From: Lactiplantibacillus plantarum
Lineage (GTDB): Bacteria; Bacillota; Bacilli; Lactobacillales; Lactobacillaceae
Assembly (NCBI RefSeq): GCF_014131735.1
Contig: NZ_CP039121.1
Coordinates: 1,674,001 to 1,738,000, forward strand
Length of the DNA: 64,000 nt
Reading direction: 5' to 3'
The translations under genes and the position numbers were made by a program. Each line of letters opens with the position of its first letter. Position 1 is the stretch's first letter. This document shows, in pieces, positions 1 through 6,324 of the stretch. The notes below the pieces were generated by a model. The model had not been told where the DNA came from and did no database searches. It saw nothing but the letters and a program-made list of their open reading frames with translations.

Positions 1-1
1 A

Positions 2-493
2 GACTTAGTCGAAACCACGAGTTCCTCAAGTAGCAGCAAGGCGCGCAAAAAATCATCTTCGAAGAAATCATCTAGCTCATCGAAGAAAAAGAAGAAGCAT
101 TCAAGCTCAAGTAGTGAAAGTACTAGCGAAACGACGGCTGCAAGTACGGATGCCGACACTAGCACAGATGGGACAGAAACGACGGGTGCGTATAGCAGTT
201 CAACTGCCACTAATACGACCGCTGGCAATACGACAGCTAGTTCGCATAGCACGACGGCCAGTCATCAAACGACCACCAGTAGTGCCACCTCTCACAGTAC
301 TTCAACAGCTAGCAGCTCATCTAAGAGTGAGACGTCATCAACGAGTACTGAGAAGAGCAGCAGTAGCAGTCACTCCGGCTCGACATACGATAATTTAGAT
401 GACGCGAAGGACTATGGTGAAAACTCGATCAGTGGGAACTATAAGGTCACGACGGATAGTAATGGCTCGTACCACGTGTCAAAAGCTGATTAA
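2..493 (+). CDS. C-terminal part of a Ser/Thr-rich protein (5' truncated by window)
   Basis: The reading frame is open from base 2 to a TAA at 491-493, giving about 163 residues of a protein whose start lies outside the window. The first 120 residues are low complexity: Ser, Thr, Ala and a Lys-rich patch (KKKKKHSSSSS near residue 35). The last 40 residues are more ordered and end in SYHVSKAD. No domain could be recognised. Such Ser/Thr linkers are typical of surface or envelope proteins, but no anchor or signal can be seen in this part. The truncation is an artefact of the window edge. Confidence 0.7.
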   Translation, partial: DLVETTSSSSSSKARKKSSSKKSSSSSKKKKKHSSSSSESTSETTAASTDADTSTDGTETTGAYSSSTATNTTAGNTTASSHSTTASHQTTTSSATSHSTSTASSSSKSETSSTSTEKSSSSSHSGSTYDNLDDAKDYGENSISGNYKVTTDSNGSYHVSKAD

Positions 494-543
494 TTTTAAT
501 TGCAATCATGATGTTTGAGCTGGGCTTTTGCGACCGTTTTCGG

Positions 544-549
544 TATAAT
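544..549 (+). promoter_or_regulatory. candidate -10 box before the hicB-like gene
   Basis: TATAAT lies about 35 bases upstream of the TTG start at 585. No good -35 box is visible at 16-18 bp, so this is only a candidate. Confidence 0.35.
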
Positions 550-584
550 AGCCTTAAAATGATTGTAAGAAGTGAGTGATAAAA

Positions 585-875
585 TTGAATCACAATTATG
601 TGGAAGTTAAGTATCCAGCCATTTTTCGTGATGAAGGCACCTACTGGGATGTCCGTTTTCCAGACGTTCCTGCCGCCCAGACCTTTGGGGCGAGTGTCCA
701 AGTTGCTGCGGACAATGCGGCGAACGCGTTGGCTATTGCGCTCTTTGAACAATCACTCCCGCCGGCGTCGGATCCGCAGTACTGGCGGTTGGCTTCAACG
801 GAATTTGTTGTTTGGATCACGATGGCGGATGTCCAGTTTGGTCCGGGCGCTGATACACCGGAACCAATGAACTAA
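585..875 (+). CDS. HicB-like (HicB_lk antitoxin family) protein, orphan
   Basis: This 96-residue protein begins with the typical HicB pattern: VEVKYPAIF, then YWDVRFPDVP, then an alanine-rich helix (VAADNAANALAIALFEQ). HicB proteins usually neutralise the HicA mRNA interferase through this partial RNase-H-like fold. I chose the TTG start at 585 because an AAGTGAG ribosome binding site sits 8 bases before it; the GTG at 576 has no spaced site. No HicA-like ORF (about 60 residues, with a GSHxxY-type motif) is seen on either side. It is therefore either an orphan antitoxin or a solitary HicB-fold protein. No DNA-binding domain is evident at the C terminus. Confidence 0.7.
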   Translation: MNHNYVEVKYPAIFRDEGTYWDVRFPDVPAAQTFGASVQVAADNAANALAIALFEQSLPPASDPQYWRLASTEFVVWITMADVQFGPGADTPEPMN

Positions 876-889
876 TGCGTATAAAAGGT

Positions 890-930
890 AAACGGGTCGG
901 CACCTAATTGGTGTTTCGGACCCGTTTTCT
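890..930 (+). terminator. intrinsic terminator after hicB-like gene / in front of DUF4931 gene
   Basis: AAACGGGTC pairs with GACCCGTTT, with a nested CACC/GGTG hairpin, followed by TTTTCTTATTT. The next gene starts only 27 bases later. Confidence 0.75.
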
Positions 931-956
931 TATTTCATGAAAGAAGTTGAGAAACC

Positions 957-1745
957 TTGCCAAACCAGCCACTAATCTTTGATACGGCCATTGCGAAGGA
1001 TAAGCCAGAAAATATCCGGCACCCGCACAATGCCTGTCCTTTTTGCGATCCGGGCCAGTTGACTGATATTATCGCGCAAGATGCAGATCGTATCTGGCTG
1101 TTGAATAAATTTCCGACCTTGCAAGCTACCTGGCAAACGATCGTGATCGAGGCGGCCCGCCATGATGGCGATATTGCTACTTACTCATCCGCACAAAACC
1201 GCGCTGTCTTCGCGTTTGCTCTGAAGCACTGGCAAGCCACAATTGCGAGTGGTCGGTTCAAATCGGTGTTGTGCTATAAAAGTTTTGGCCCACACTCGGG
1301 TGGAAGTTTACGGCATCCACACATGCAAATCGTTGGTTTAATGGCCGCCGATGGTTACGCTAACGTGACAGCAGCCAATTTGACTGGGTATTCAGTGTTG
1401 GCGGTCGATCAGGTCCAAGTGACTGTTTCTGATCGGCCTATCATGGGATTTGTCGAAATCAACGTTGCTGCTCCAGCTACCGCGATTGCACCGTTAGCCG
1501 ATGCTGTGCAACAGGTCGTCCAGTATACGCTAAATACGTATTTTCATGGGCAGTGTGATAGTTATAACCTATTTTTCTATCCGCGGGATGACCAGATTGT
1601 TGCCAAAGTGGTCCCACTATTTAATGTCTCACCATACTATATCGGCTATCGGCTGGCACAAGCAGATACGCCAAAGCGAATGCGCGCCATCGCTGAGGAA
1701 ATTCGGCAACAGTTTGAACGATCGAATCTGGCTCACTCAAACTAG
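957..1745 (+). CDS. DUF4931 / GalT-like HIT-superfamily protein
   Basis: The 262-residue protein resembles galactose-1-phosphate uridylyltransferase-type enzymes. A CPFC zinc-type motif lies at about residues 27-30 (NACPFCDP) and the HIT-like triad region at about 117-125 (LRHPHMQIVG), where an H-x-H pair would act on a nucleotide or sugar phosphate. DUF4931 proteins are widespread in Firmicutes and their substrate is not established. The start is a TTG at 957 with only a weak AAGAAG-like binding site. The terminator hairpin at 890-930 leaves no room for a separate promoter, so expression probably depends on read-through or conditional antitermination. The family call is fairly secure; the enzymatic function is not. 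Confidence 0.75.
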   Translation: MPNQPLIFDTAIAKDKPENIRHPHNACPFCDPGQLTDIIAQDADRIWLLNKFPTLQATWQTIVIEAARHDGDIATYSSAQNRAVFAFALKHWQATIASGRFKSVLCYKSFGPHSGGSLRHPHMQIVGLMAADGYANVTAANLTGYSVLAVDQVQVTVSDRPIMGFVEINVAAPATAIAPLADAVQQVVQYTLNTYFHGQCDSYNLFFYPRDDQIVAKVVPLFNVSPYYIGYRLAQADTPKRMRAIAEEIRQQFERSNLAHSN

Positions 1746-1777
1746 CTAATAGGCCGAACAGCCCCAAACGACGGAAA

Positions 1778-1815
1778 AGGCCCCCAGGAATCCTTTCGAT
1801 TCTCGGGGGCCTTCA
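1778..1815 (+). terminator. intrinsic terminator after DUF4931 gene
   Basis: A GC-rich stem (AGGCCCCC...GGGGGCCT, extended by GAATC/GATTC with a mismatch) with loop CTTTC is followed by TTCACTTT. The T-tract is weak. Confidence 0.7.
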
Positions 1816-1947
1816 CTTTACCGTTCACGTGCATGATTAATGGTGACACAATTGCGATTAGTATCTGGTTGCGGGGTGGTCAAAAACAACCGGTCAAGTC
1901 GTGGAGGAACATCTCTCAGCAGTAATGTCAGTGATTAGTTATGGTTT

Positions 1948-3135
1948 TCAATGCTGGACGGCCCTTCGCCGGGCATAGCCGTAAAGACTCAGCAAGGCGA
2001 TCAATGTCAGCAGGCCACAGCTACCGAAAGTAACGGCAAACCCCACCCGTTGAATTAACCAGCCAATCAGAGGAAAAGCGCTGATCATCGCTAAACTAAA
2101 GACCATGCTGGCAACGCTCAGTAGGGTGGCCCGTTGCCCGTTTGGAATCAGCTGATTGTAGTAGTTGGAAAACAGTGGCTCAATCAGTGCCATCAAACTA
2201 TTGATGACTAAATAGATGAGGACCAGTAGACCGATGGCGTGACTAAATGCGCTAAGTAGGGCCATAATCATGCTTAGGCAGAGCCCGTAAAGTAACTGAT
2301 GTTGGGTTTGATGTCGCTGTAGCCAAGGTGTCAGTTGGATCGCCACAATATTGAGGGCCATACTCGCAATGAGGATCGTCGTGATTAGTCTCCCACTAAA
2401 GTGCTGAGCAGTCATCACTGTTTGAAAGTAATAGTAATAAGTTGTTCCGAGTGCCGAAAAGAGCGCGTCAAAGATCATTAAAAGCCGTAAACGACGTTGG
2501 GTCACTAACAGATGCGCGGCAGCACGAAGGATCGTTCGTAACGACGGTTGTGTTGAATGAGTCTTGGTCAACTGGCGCTGGGGAACGTGCAGCCCACTGA
2601 TTGCCAGAATGGCAATGAGAGCTGCCGCTAAATAGACCCAGTACGTCACTGAAAGATGCTGGGGCATTAACCAGCCAGCCAACACGACACCCAACGTATC
2701 GGCCACTTCGATTGTCGTGTTGAGAATCGTCGTGACGCGTGGATAATGTTGCGTGGCCTGAGTATTGACGAGACTGTCATATTGTGCCGCTTCAATCGTA
2801 CCAGACTGGAGATTATACGCCCAGGCTTGTAGGATGAATGCTAGGAGCAACCAGCCGAGACTGTGAGCCGTCAACATGATGAGGGCGTGTCCGATAGCCA
2901 TCAGGCGGCTAATGATCAGGACAGGCCGATAACCAAAGCGGTCGGCGATAACGCCGGAGGGAACTTCCGAGAGAAAACTAGTCAGATGAAAAACACTTTC
3001 GCATAGCCCTATCTCAACGAGTGATAGGCCTTGTTGCTGTAAAAAGATCACCCAGAGGGTGTTGATACCAAAAAAAGCACAGGCCGCATAACCATAACTG
3101 AGGGTTAGGTTACGACGGGTAAGTGGTGATAACAT
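1948..3135 (-). CDS. MFS transporter, drug-efflux type
   Basis: A 395-residue, 12-TM-type major facilitator. The loop after TM2 carries the family A motif (GVIADRFGYRPVL, residues about 61-73), and an ExPSG signature (SEVPSG) precedes it. This pattern is common in macrolide/multidrug exporters and in related permeases of lactobacilli. The ATG at 3135 has an AAAGGAG site 7 bases upstream. The gene is preceded by a 250-base leader with a small ORF and alternative hairpins ending in an intrinsic terminator, an arrangement known for ribosome-targeting-antibiotic resistance genes. That context supports an antibiotic or toxic-compound export role, but the substrate cannot be read from the sequence. 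Confidence 0.8.
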   Translation of the reverse strand: MLSPLTRRNLTLSYGYAACAFFGINTLWVIFLQQQGLSLVEIGLCESVFHLTSFLSEVPSGVIADRFGYRPVLIISRLMAIGHALIMLTAHSLGWLLLAFILQAWAYNLQSGTIEAAQYDSLVNTQATQHYPRVTTILNTTIEVADTLGVVLAGWLMPQHLSVTYWVYLAAALIAILAISGLHVPQRQLTKTHSTQPSLRTILRAAAHLLVTQRRLRLLMIFDALFSALGTTYYYYFQTVMTAQHFSGRLITTILIASMALNIVAIQLTPWLQRHQTQHQLLYGLCLSMIMALLSAFSHAIGLLVLIYLVINSLMALIEPLFSNYYNQLIPNGQRATLLSVASMVFSLAMISAFPLIGWLIQRVGFAVTFGSCGLLTLIALLSLYGYARRRAVQH

Positions 3136-3165
3136 GTTGGACTCCTTTAGCGGCCACGAGCGGAC

Positions 3166-3189
3166 AAAAAAAGACGACCCATTGTCGTC
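3166..3189 (-). terminator. attenuator terminator in MFS leader
   Basis: On the minus strand GACGAC pairs with GTCGTC around loop AATGG, followed by seven T. It sits only 20-40 bases before the MFS ribosome binding site, so it would stop transcription before the gene. Two alternative pairings compete with it or enclose it: CCATTG (3207-3212) with CAATGG (3179-3184), and CACGAGC (3194-3200) with GCTCGTG (3155-3161). Confidence 0.7.
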
Positions 3190-3223
3190 AGCTGCTCGTG
3201 ACTGCGCAATGGCTAGTGGTCAT

Positions 3224-3319
3224 TCAACTTGGAAAAAGCGCAGACTGCGCCCCTGACATAACCATAACTGCAAAAATTGTGCGCTTAAGGTTAATCCAAG
3301 CTAAAAATTTAGCCAACAC
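3224..3319 (-). CDS. putative leader peptide of the MFS gene
   Basis: An open frame of 31 codons begins with GTG at 3319 and ends with TGA at 3224-3226, between the predicted promoter and the terminator hairpin. An AAAGTGGTGA sequence resembling a ribosome binding site lies about 5 bases before the GTG. The predicted peptide begins MLAKFLAWINLKRTIF and ends SALFPS. An in-frame GTG nine bases upstream (3328) and an ATG in another frame (3324, seven codons) are alternative starts. The codons for GAQSA overlap the first hairpin (3238-3250), so ribosome position would change folding. I infer a regulatory peptide; translation is unproven. Confidence 0.5.
   Translation of the reverse strand: MLAKFLAWINLKRTIFAVMVMSGAQSALFPS
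3233..3250 (-). promoter_or_regulatory. leader hairpin 1:2 (GCGCAG/CTGCGC) with T5 tail
   Basis: On the minus strand the self-complementary segment 3238-3250 (GCGCA-gtc-TGCGC) is followed by five T. Its 3' arm can instead pair with a second GCGCAG at 3202-3207, giving the 1:2 versus 2:3 choice typical of attenuators. It lies inside the leader ORF. Confidence 0.5.
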
Positions 3320-3359
3320 GTCATTCACCACTTTCTAATAATCTCATTTTCTTATCATA

Positions 3360-3388
3360 ACAATACCATATCAATTTCTGACTGACAA
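3360..3388 (-). promoter_or_regulatory. promoter of MFS leader transcript
   Basis: On the minus strand, -35 TTGTCA (3383-3388) and -10 TATTGT (3360-3365) are separated by 17 bp. Transcription would begin near 3353, about 35 bases before the leader ORF. Confidence 0.5.
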
Positions 3389-3472
3389 CTGGTACCGATA
3401 AGTTTGAATGCCTGATATTAGTTGTGATTGTGGTATGATGTTAAGTAAATGAACAAAAGTGGAGGAATAATC

Positions 3473-3805
3473 ATGCAAAATTTGATTCCAGGAGACATGT
3501 TGGAAGTTAATCAAAAACTTAAGTGGGAATTAGACGCGGGAATGACTGCGGATGAAAGTAGCGTGATTAATGAAGCTGTGCTGGCGGGAACTCAGTACTT
3601 CGTCGATGAGGCCTTAGAAGGTAGTTACTGGACAGTTAAGTGGGCTGCAGATGGTCAGACTATCGAACTCTATGGGACAACTGGCACCGTCGTTGGCCGC
3701 ATTAAACCGCTGTCTGCCACGTTAGAAAATGATTTTCGACAGGATTCACAAGGCTTATTTATCCGGATTGAAAAAGAGGTCGCAGTGATTGTTCGTGATA
3801 ACTAA
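3473..3805 (+). CDS. conserved hypothetical protein
   Basis: A 110-residue acidic soluble protein beginning MQNLIPGDMLEVNQKL. I chose the ATG at 3473 because a GGAGGA site lies 8 bases upstream; an in-frame ATG at 3449 has none. The sequence is rich in Asp/Glu and beta-type segments (YWTVKWAADGQTIELYG, then VGRIKPL), with no membrane segment or signal peptide. No family was recognised. It is followed after 27 bases by another small gene (3833-4141) on the same strand with one shared terminator, so the two probably form an operon. Confidence 0.65.
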   Translation: MQNLIPGDMLEVNQKLKWELDAGMTADESSVINEAVLAGTQYFVDEALEGSYWTVKWAADGQTIELYGTTGTVVGRIKPLSATLENDFRQDSQGLFIRIEKEVAVIVRDN

Positions 3806-3832
3806 GCCGAATTGAGTAATGAGGTGATTAGC

Positions 3833-4141
3833 ATGTTTGATCAAGATGAAGAACGGTTTGCAACGCTAGGGTTAGCCGCCAAGCTACCGAGCGCGGTGAT
3901 TGATGGCATTTGGGATATTATTGATCAAAATCTAAAGGGAGTCGTTCGCCTGCCACGGGTCCTGCAATTTGCCCTGATCGCACGTAATGGGCAAGTCACC
4001 GTGGCCTTTGATGCGCAGCACGATGCCATCATGGAATTCGATTTACCAGTCAATTACCAACGGGAGTTTCCCGAGACGGTGGCAGTCTTAGACGATGGTC
4101 AGTATCAGACCATGATGTTGATGGACGAACTCTCCGTCTGA
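3833..4141 (+). CDS. small protein, possibly DUF960 family
   Basis: A 102-residue protein starting MFDQDEERFATLGL. The ATG at 3833 is preceded by GAGGTGAT at good spacing; the upstream in-frame TTG at 3812 is not needed. The pattern RFATLGLAAKLP, then IWDIID, then VLQFALIA, and QREFPE near the end resembles DUF960 proteins of staphylococci and lactobacilli, whose function is unknown. The match is from memory and tentative. No membrane segment is present. It is the second gene of a probable two-gene operon ending at the hairpin 4146-4212. Confidence 0.6.
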   Translation: MFDQDEERFATLGLAAKLPSAVIDGIWDIIDQNLKGVVRLPRVLQFALIARNGQVTVAFDAQHDAIMEFDLPVNYQREFPETVAVLDDGQYQTMMLMDELSV

Positions 4142-4145
4142 ACGC

Positions 4146-4212
4146 AGCGATTATTCAATGAGCTGAATACGAGGAAACTCGTCACTTCAGGTCGGCGAAT
4201 AATCGCTTTTTG
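4146..4212 (+). terminator. terminator of the two small genes
   Basis: AGCGATTATTC pairs perfectly with GAATAATCGCT over a branched loop that contains ACGAGGAAACTCGT, followed by TTTTT. Confidence 0.8.
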
Positions 4213-4251
4213 ATTGGTGGTCTTTAACTGGGCAGATGCGCCTTAAATTTG

Positions 4252-4257
4252 TATAAT
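4252..4257 (+). promoter_or_regulatory. candidate -10 box of DUF1003 gene
   Basis: A perfect TATAAT lies just upstream of the structured leader. No convincing -35 box is seen at 16-18 bp. Confidence 0.45.
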
Positions 4258-4266
4258 TAAATAGAT

Positions 4267-4365
4267 GGTGTGAGGTGTGGTTTTGCGATGTCAGGTTCCG
4301 GTTGCTAATCAAGGAGGCCGCGTTGTTCACGTAATTCTCACACCGGGATCAGAGAAAGGTGTGTG
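4267..4365 (+). promoter_or_regulatory. structured 5' leader of DUF1003 gene with switchable stem
   Basis: GGTGTGAG (4267-4274) is perfectly complementary to CTCACACC (4337-4344) and would close a domain of about 60 bases. The same CACACC can instead pair with GGTGTG (4358-4363), which overlaps the AAAGGTGTG ribosome-binding region just before the ATG at 4370. This is the layout of a translational on/off switch. It did not match the M-box, yybP-ykoY or fluoride riboswitch patterns as I remember them. A third GGTGTG occurs at 4274-4279. Confidence 0.45.
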
Positions 4366-4369
4366 TCTA

Positions 4370-5107
4370 ATGGCGAAAACAGCAGCGTGCATTGTCGATC
4401 AACAACGTTACCAAGTTGTGGACGGTATGCGATTAGAAGAATTGGAAACTAGTTTGCGGCAAATGATTTTAAAAGATTTTCCGCAGGCCCATAATAGCAG
4501 TTTCATTTGTAGTGAGCATCTCGTACATTATCGCTTAGCAAAGATGGATGCGATGATCGAGAACGATTATCAACAAAATGATAAGGTCAATGCGCAATTA
4601 TCTAAGATTCTCGCTAACCACACGTATCGGGTCGTCGATGTTAATAGCGAGCTGGAAAGTTCATTGACATTTGGTCAACGGGTCGCGGATGGGGTCGCAC
4701 GGTTCGGGGGGAGCTGGGCGTTTATCATTTCGTTTGTCGTGGTGATGCTCGTGTGGATGTTGCTCAACGTCTTACCAATTTTTAGCCATCATTTTGACCC
4801 TTATCCCTTTATTTTATTAAATTTATTTTTAAGCATGGTCGCAGCAATCCAGGCACCATTGATCATGATGAGTCAGAATCGGGCAGCTGAGTATGATCGG
4901 CTACAAGCGGCCAATGATTTTAAAGTGAACTCGATGTCTGAAGAGGAGATTCGGGTCCTGCACTCGAAAGTCGATCATTTAATTCAACAAGATGAACCAA
5001 ACATGCTTGAAATCCAGAAAATGCAAACACAAATGTTAGGTGAGATTCAAGCACAAGTCAATGAATTACGACGATTGCAACCGCGGCGACGTCGCAATCA
5101 AAGTTAA
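4370..5107 (+). CDS. DUF1003 domain membrane protein
   Basis: A 245-residue protein with two closely spaced membrane segments in the middle (SWAFIISFVVVMLVWMLLN, then a second ending MVAAIQAPLIMMSQNR), followed by a conserved charged region (AAEYDRLQAANDFKVN) and a coiled-coil-like, Arg-rich C terminus. This is the DUF1003 pattern; the family's function is unknown. I chose the ATG at 4370 because it follows AAAGGTGTG and the DUF1003-like sequence starts after it; the open frame extends upstream to 4277 but there overlaps the structured leader. It is monocistronic, ending at the hairpin 5124-5185. The long leader suggests post-transcriptional control. Confidence 0.8.
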   Translation: MAKTAACIVDQQRYQVVDGMRLEELETSLRQMILKDFPQAHNSSFICSEHLVHYRLAKMDAMIENDYQQNDKVNAQLSKILANHTYRVVDVNSELESSLTFGQRVADGVARFGGSWAFIISFVVVMLVWMLLNVLPIFSHHFDPYPFILLNLFLSMVAAIQAPLIMMSQNRAAEYDRLQAANDFKVNSMSEEEIRVLHSKVDHLIQQDEPNMLEIQKMQTQMLGEIQAQVNELRRLQPRRRRNQS

Positions 5108-5123
5108 GGTGGCTGAGTGAGTA

Positions 5124-5185
5124 GTTAACCAAAAAAACTGAGCGCCTGGAATTTTCACATTCCGACGCTCAGTTTTTTGGTTAAC
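5124..5185. terminator. bidirectional terminator between DUF1003 and DUF368 genes
   Basis: A nearly perfect inverted repeat (GTTAACCAAAAAAACTGAGCG and its complement) with A-runs and T-runs on both flanks serves the converging genes. Confidence 0.9.
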
Positions 5186-5242
5186 CGTGACCGCACAACG
5201 GCATTCAACGGCACTCGTCAAGATTGCCAACGGTCAGTGGCA

Positions 5243-6100
5243 CTATTTATATTTACTTTCTAAAGCACTCATCCAGTACCCCAGCGCGATTCCCACAGCA
5301 AGAGCTATGGCGCTGAATAGGTAGGTACTGAGTGTGGCATGCGCATATGAGATACTCTCAGCCGCATATGGATTCGGAATCAATATCAGCATGGTACTAG
5401 CCAGAACAATACCTAATATGAAATGGTAGACTCGGGAATGAAACTTCACTAATAGGTGATCCATCAACTTCGAGAACAACGCCATCGCCAGGATGCCACC
5501 GATGGCGATCGGTAAGTAGACGCCTACGATATCTAGTCTTTTAAAGCCCGTCAGCATGGGTGTGAAAAGGCCTAAAATAAGTAGCAAGTTGGAAGGACTC
5601 AGTCCCGGCACTAAGACGCCCAAGGCAATCAGCGCTCCCGCAACGATGAAACCACCAAAGTTAGCGGGCAAGGTCCCAAACAGCTCACTCATAAAGTAAA
5701 GTAGGCCGGCACTAATAATGAAGGTCCCGAAGAACCAAACTCCGTCGAGCCAGTCACGTGGCGCCCGACTAGTTGCAGTTTTCATCAGGGCTGGTAAGGT
5801 CCCGATGATGGCCCCTGCGAACCCCCAGAGAACGATCACCTGAGCGTGTGCAAGTAAGTATTCCAGCGGGGCGGAAAGCAGGGCAATCCCGACGATGCCT
5901 CCTAATCCGACGGGGACAAAGTACCAGAAGTCCCGTTTAAAGTTACGACGGAAGTGGGCCATAAAGCCCAACAGTCGCTCGTAAATACCGAGAATGGCGG
6001 CGAGAACCCCACCTGAGACGCCCGGTAAAATAAAACCGAGGGCGATGACGACGCCCTTGAAGAATCGTTTCCAGAAAGTATCAGTTGTTTTAGTTGGCAT
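5243..6100 (-). CDS. DUF368 (PopT-type) polyprenyl-phosphate translocase family protein
   Basis: A 285-residue polytopic membrane protein with the DUF368 hallmarks: KRFFKGVVIALGFILPGVSGG at the N terminus (residues about 11-31) and a second related LGVLVPGLSPSNLLLILG repeat at about 161-178. These two PG(V/L)S-type re-entrant repeats are characteristic. DUF368 proteins have been shown in other bacteria (PopT) to return undecaprenyl phosphate across the membrane for reuse in wall synthesis, so a lipid-carrier recycling role is inferred here. The ATG at 6100 has an AAAGGAG site 8 bases upstream. It is transcribed alone and divergently from the permease gene at 6325. Confidence 0.8.
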   Translation of the reverse strand: MPTKTTDTFWKRFFKGVVIALGFILPGVSGGVLAAILGIYERLLGFMAHFRRNFKRDFWYFVPVGLGGIVGIALLSAPLEYLLAHAQVIVLWGFAGAIIGTLPALMKTATSRAPRDWLDGVWFFGTFIISAGLLYFMSELFGTLPANFGGFIVAGALIALGVLVPGLSPSNLLLILGLFTPMLTGFKRLDIVGVYLPIAIGGILAMALFSKLMDHLLVKFHSRVYHFILGIVLASTMLILIPNPYAAESISYAHATLSTYLFSAIALAVGIALGYWMSALESKYK

Positions 6101-6223
6101 AAGTAAACTCCTTTAGCTCTAATGACTGGTATTCCAGTAATAATCAAAGTAATTAAAGATACCAGAAAAAATCCTGCATGGCAATTAAAACCCGTTTTTT
6201 ACGGTTTCCTTCGGTGGCAAAAG

Positions 6224-6252
6224 TTGCACGGCAGATTATTTTATCATAAAAT
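6224..6252 (+). promoter_or_regulatory. promoter of the amino acid permease gene
   Basis: TTGCAC (6224-6229) and TAAAAT (6247-6252) are separated by 17 bp, about 70 bases before the ATG at 6325. Confidence 0.5.
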
Positions 6253-6324
6253 GAATGGACGTGAAAAAATCTGTATTTTTATGAAAATTATTATCAAATT
6301 GGATTAAAGGAAAGTTGAGGTCAT

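Noticed and set aside
114-398. Open frame of 94 codons, plus strand
   Set aside because: It is a shadow of the Ser/Thr-rich frame (2-493) in another phase and has an Arg/Val-rich composition typical of out-of-frame reading.
4267-4365. M-box or yybP-ykoY riboswitch for the DUF1003 leader
   Set aside because: The conserved sequences of these riboswitches that I remember are not present; only the pairing pattern is seen.
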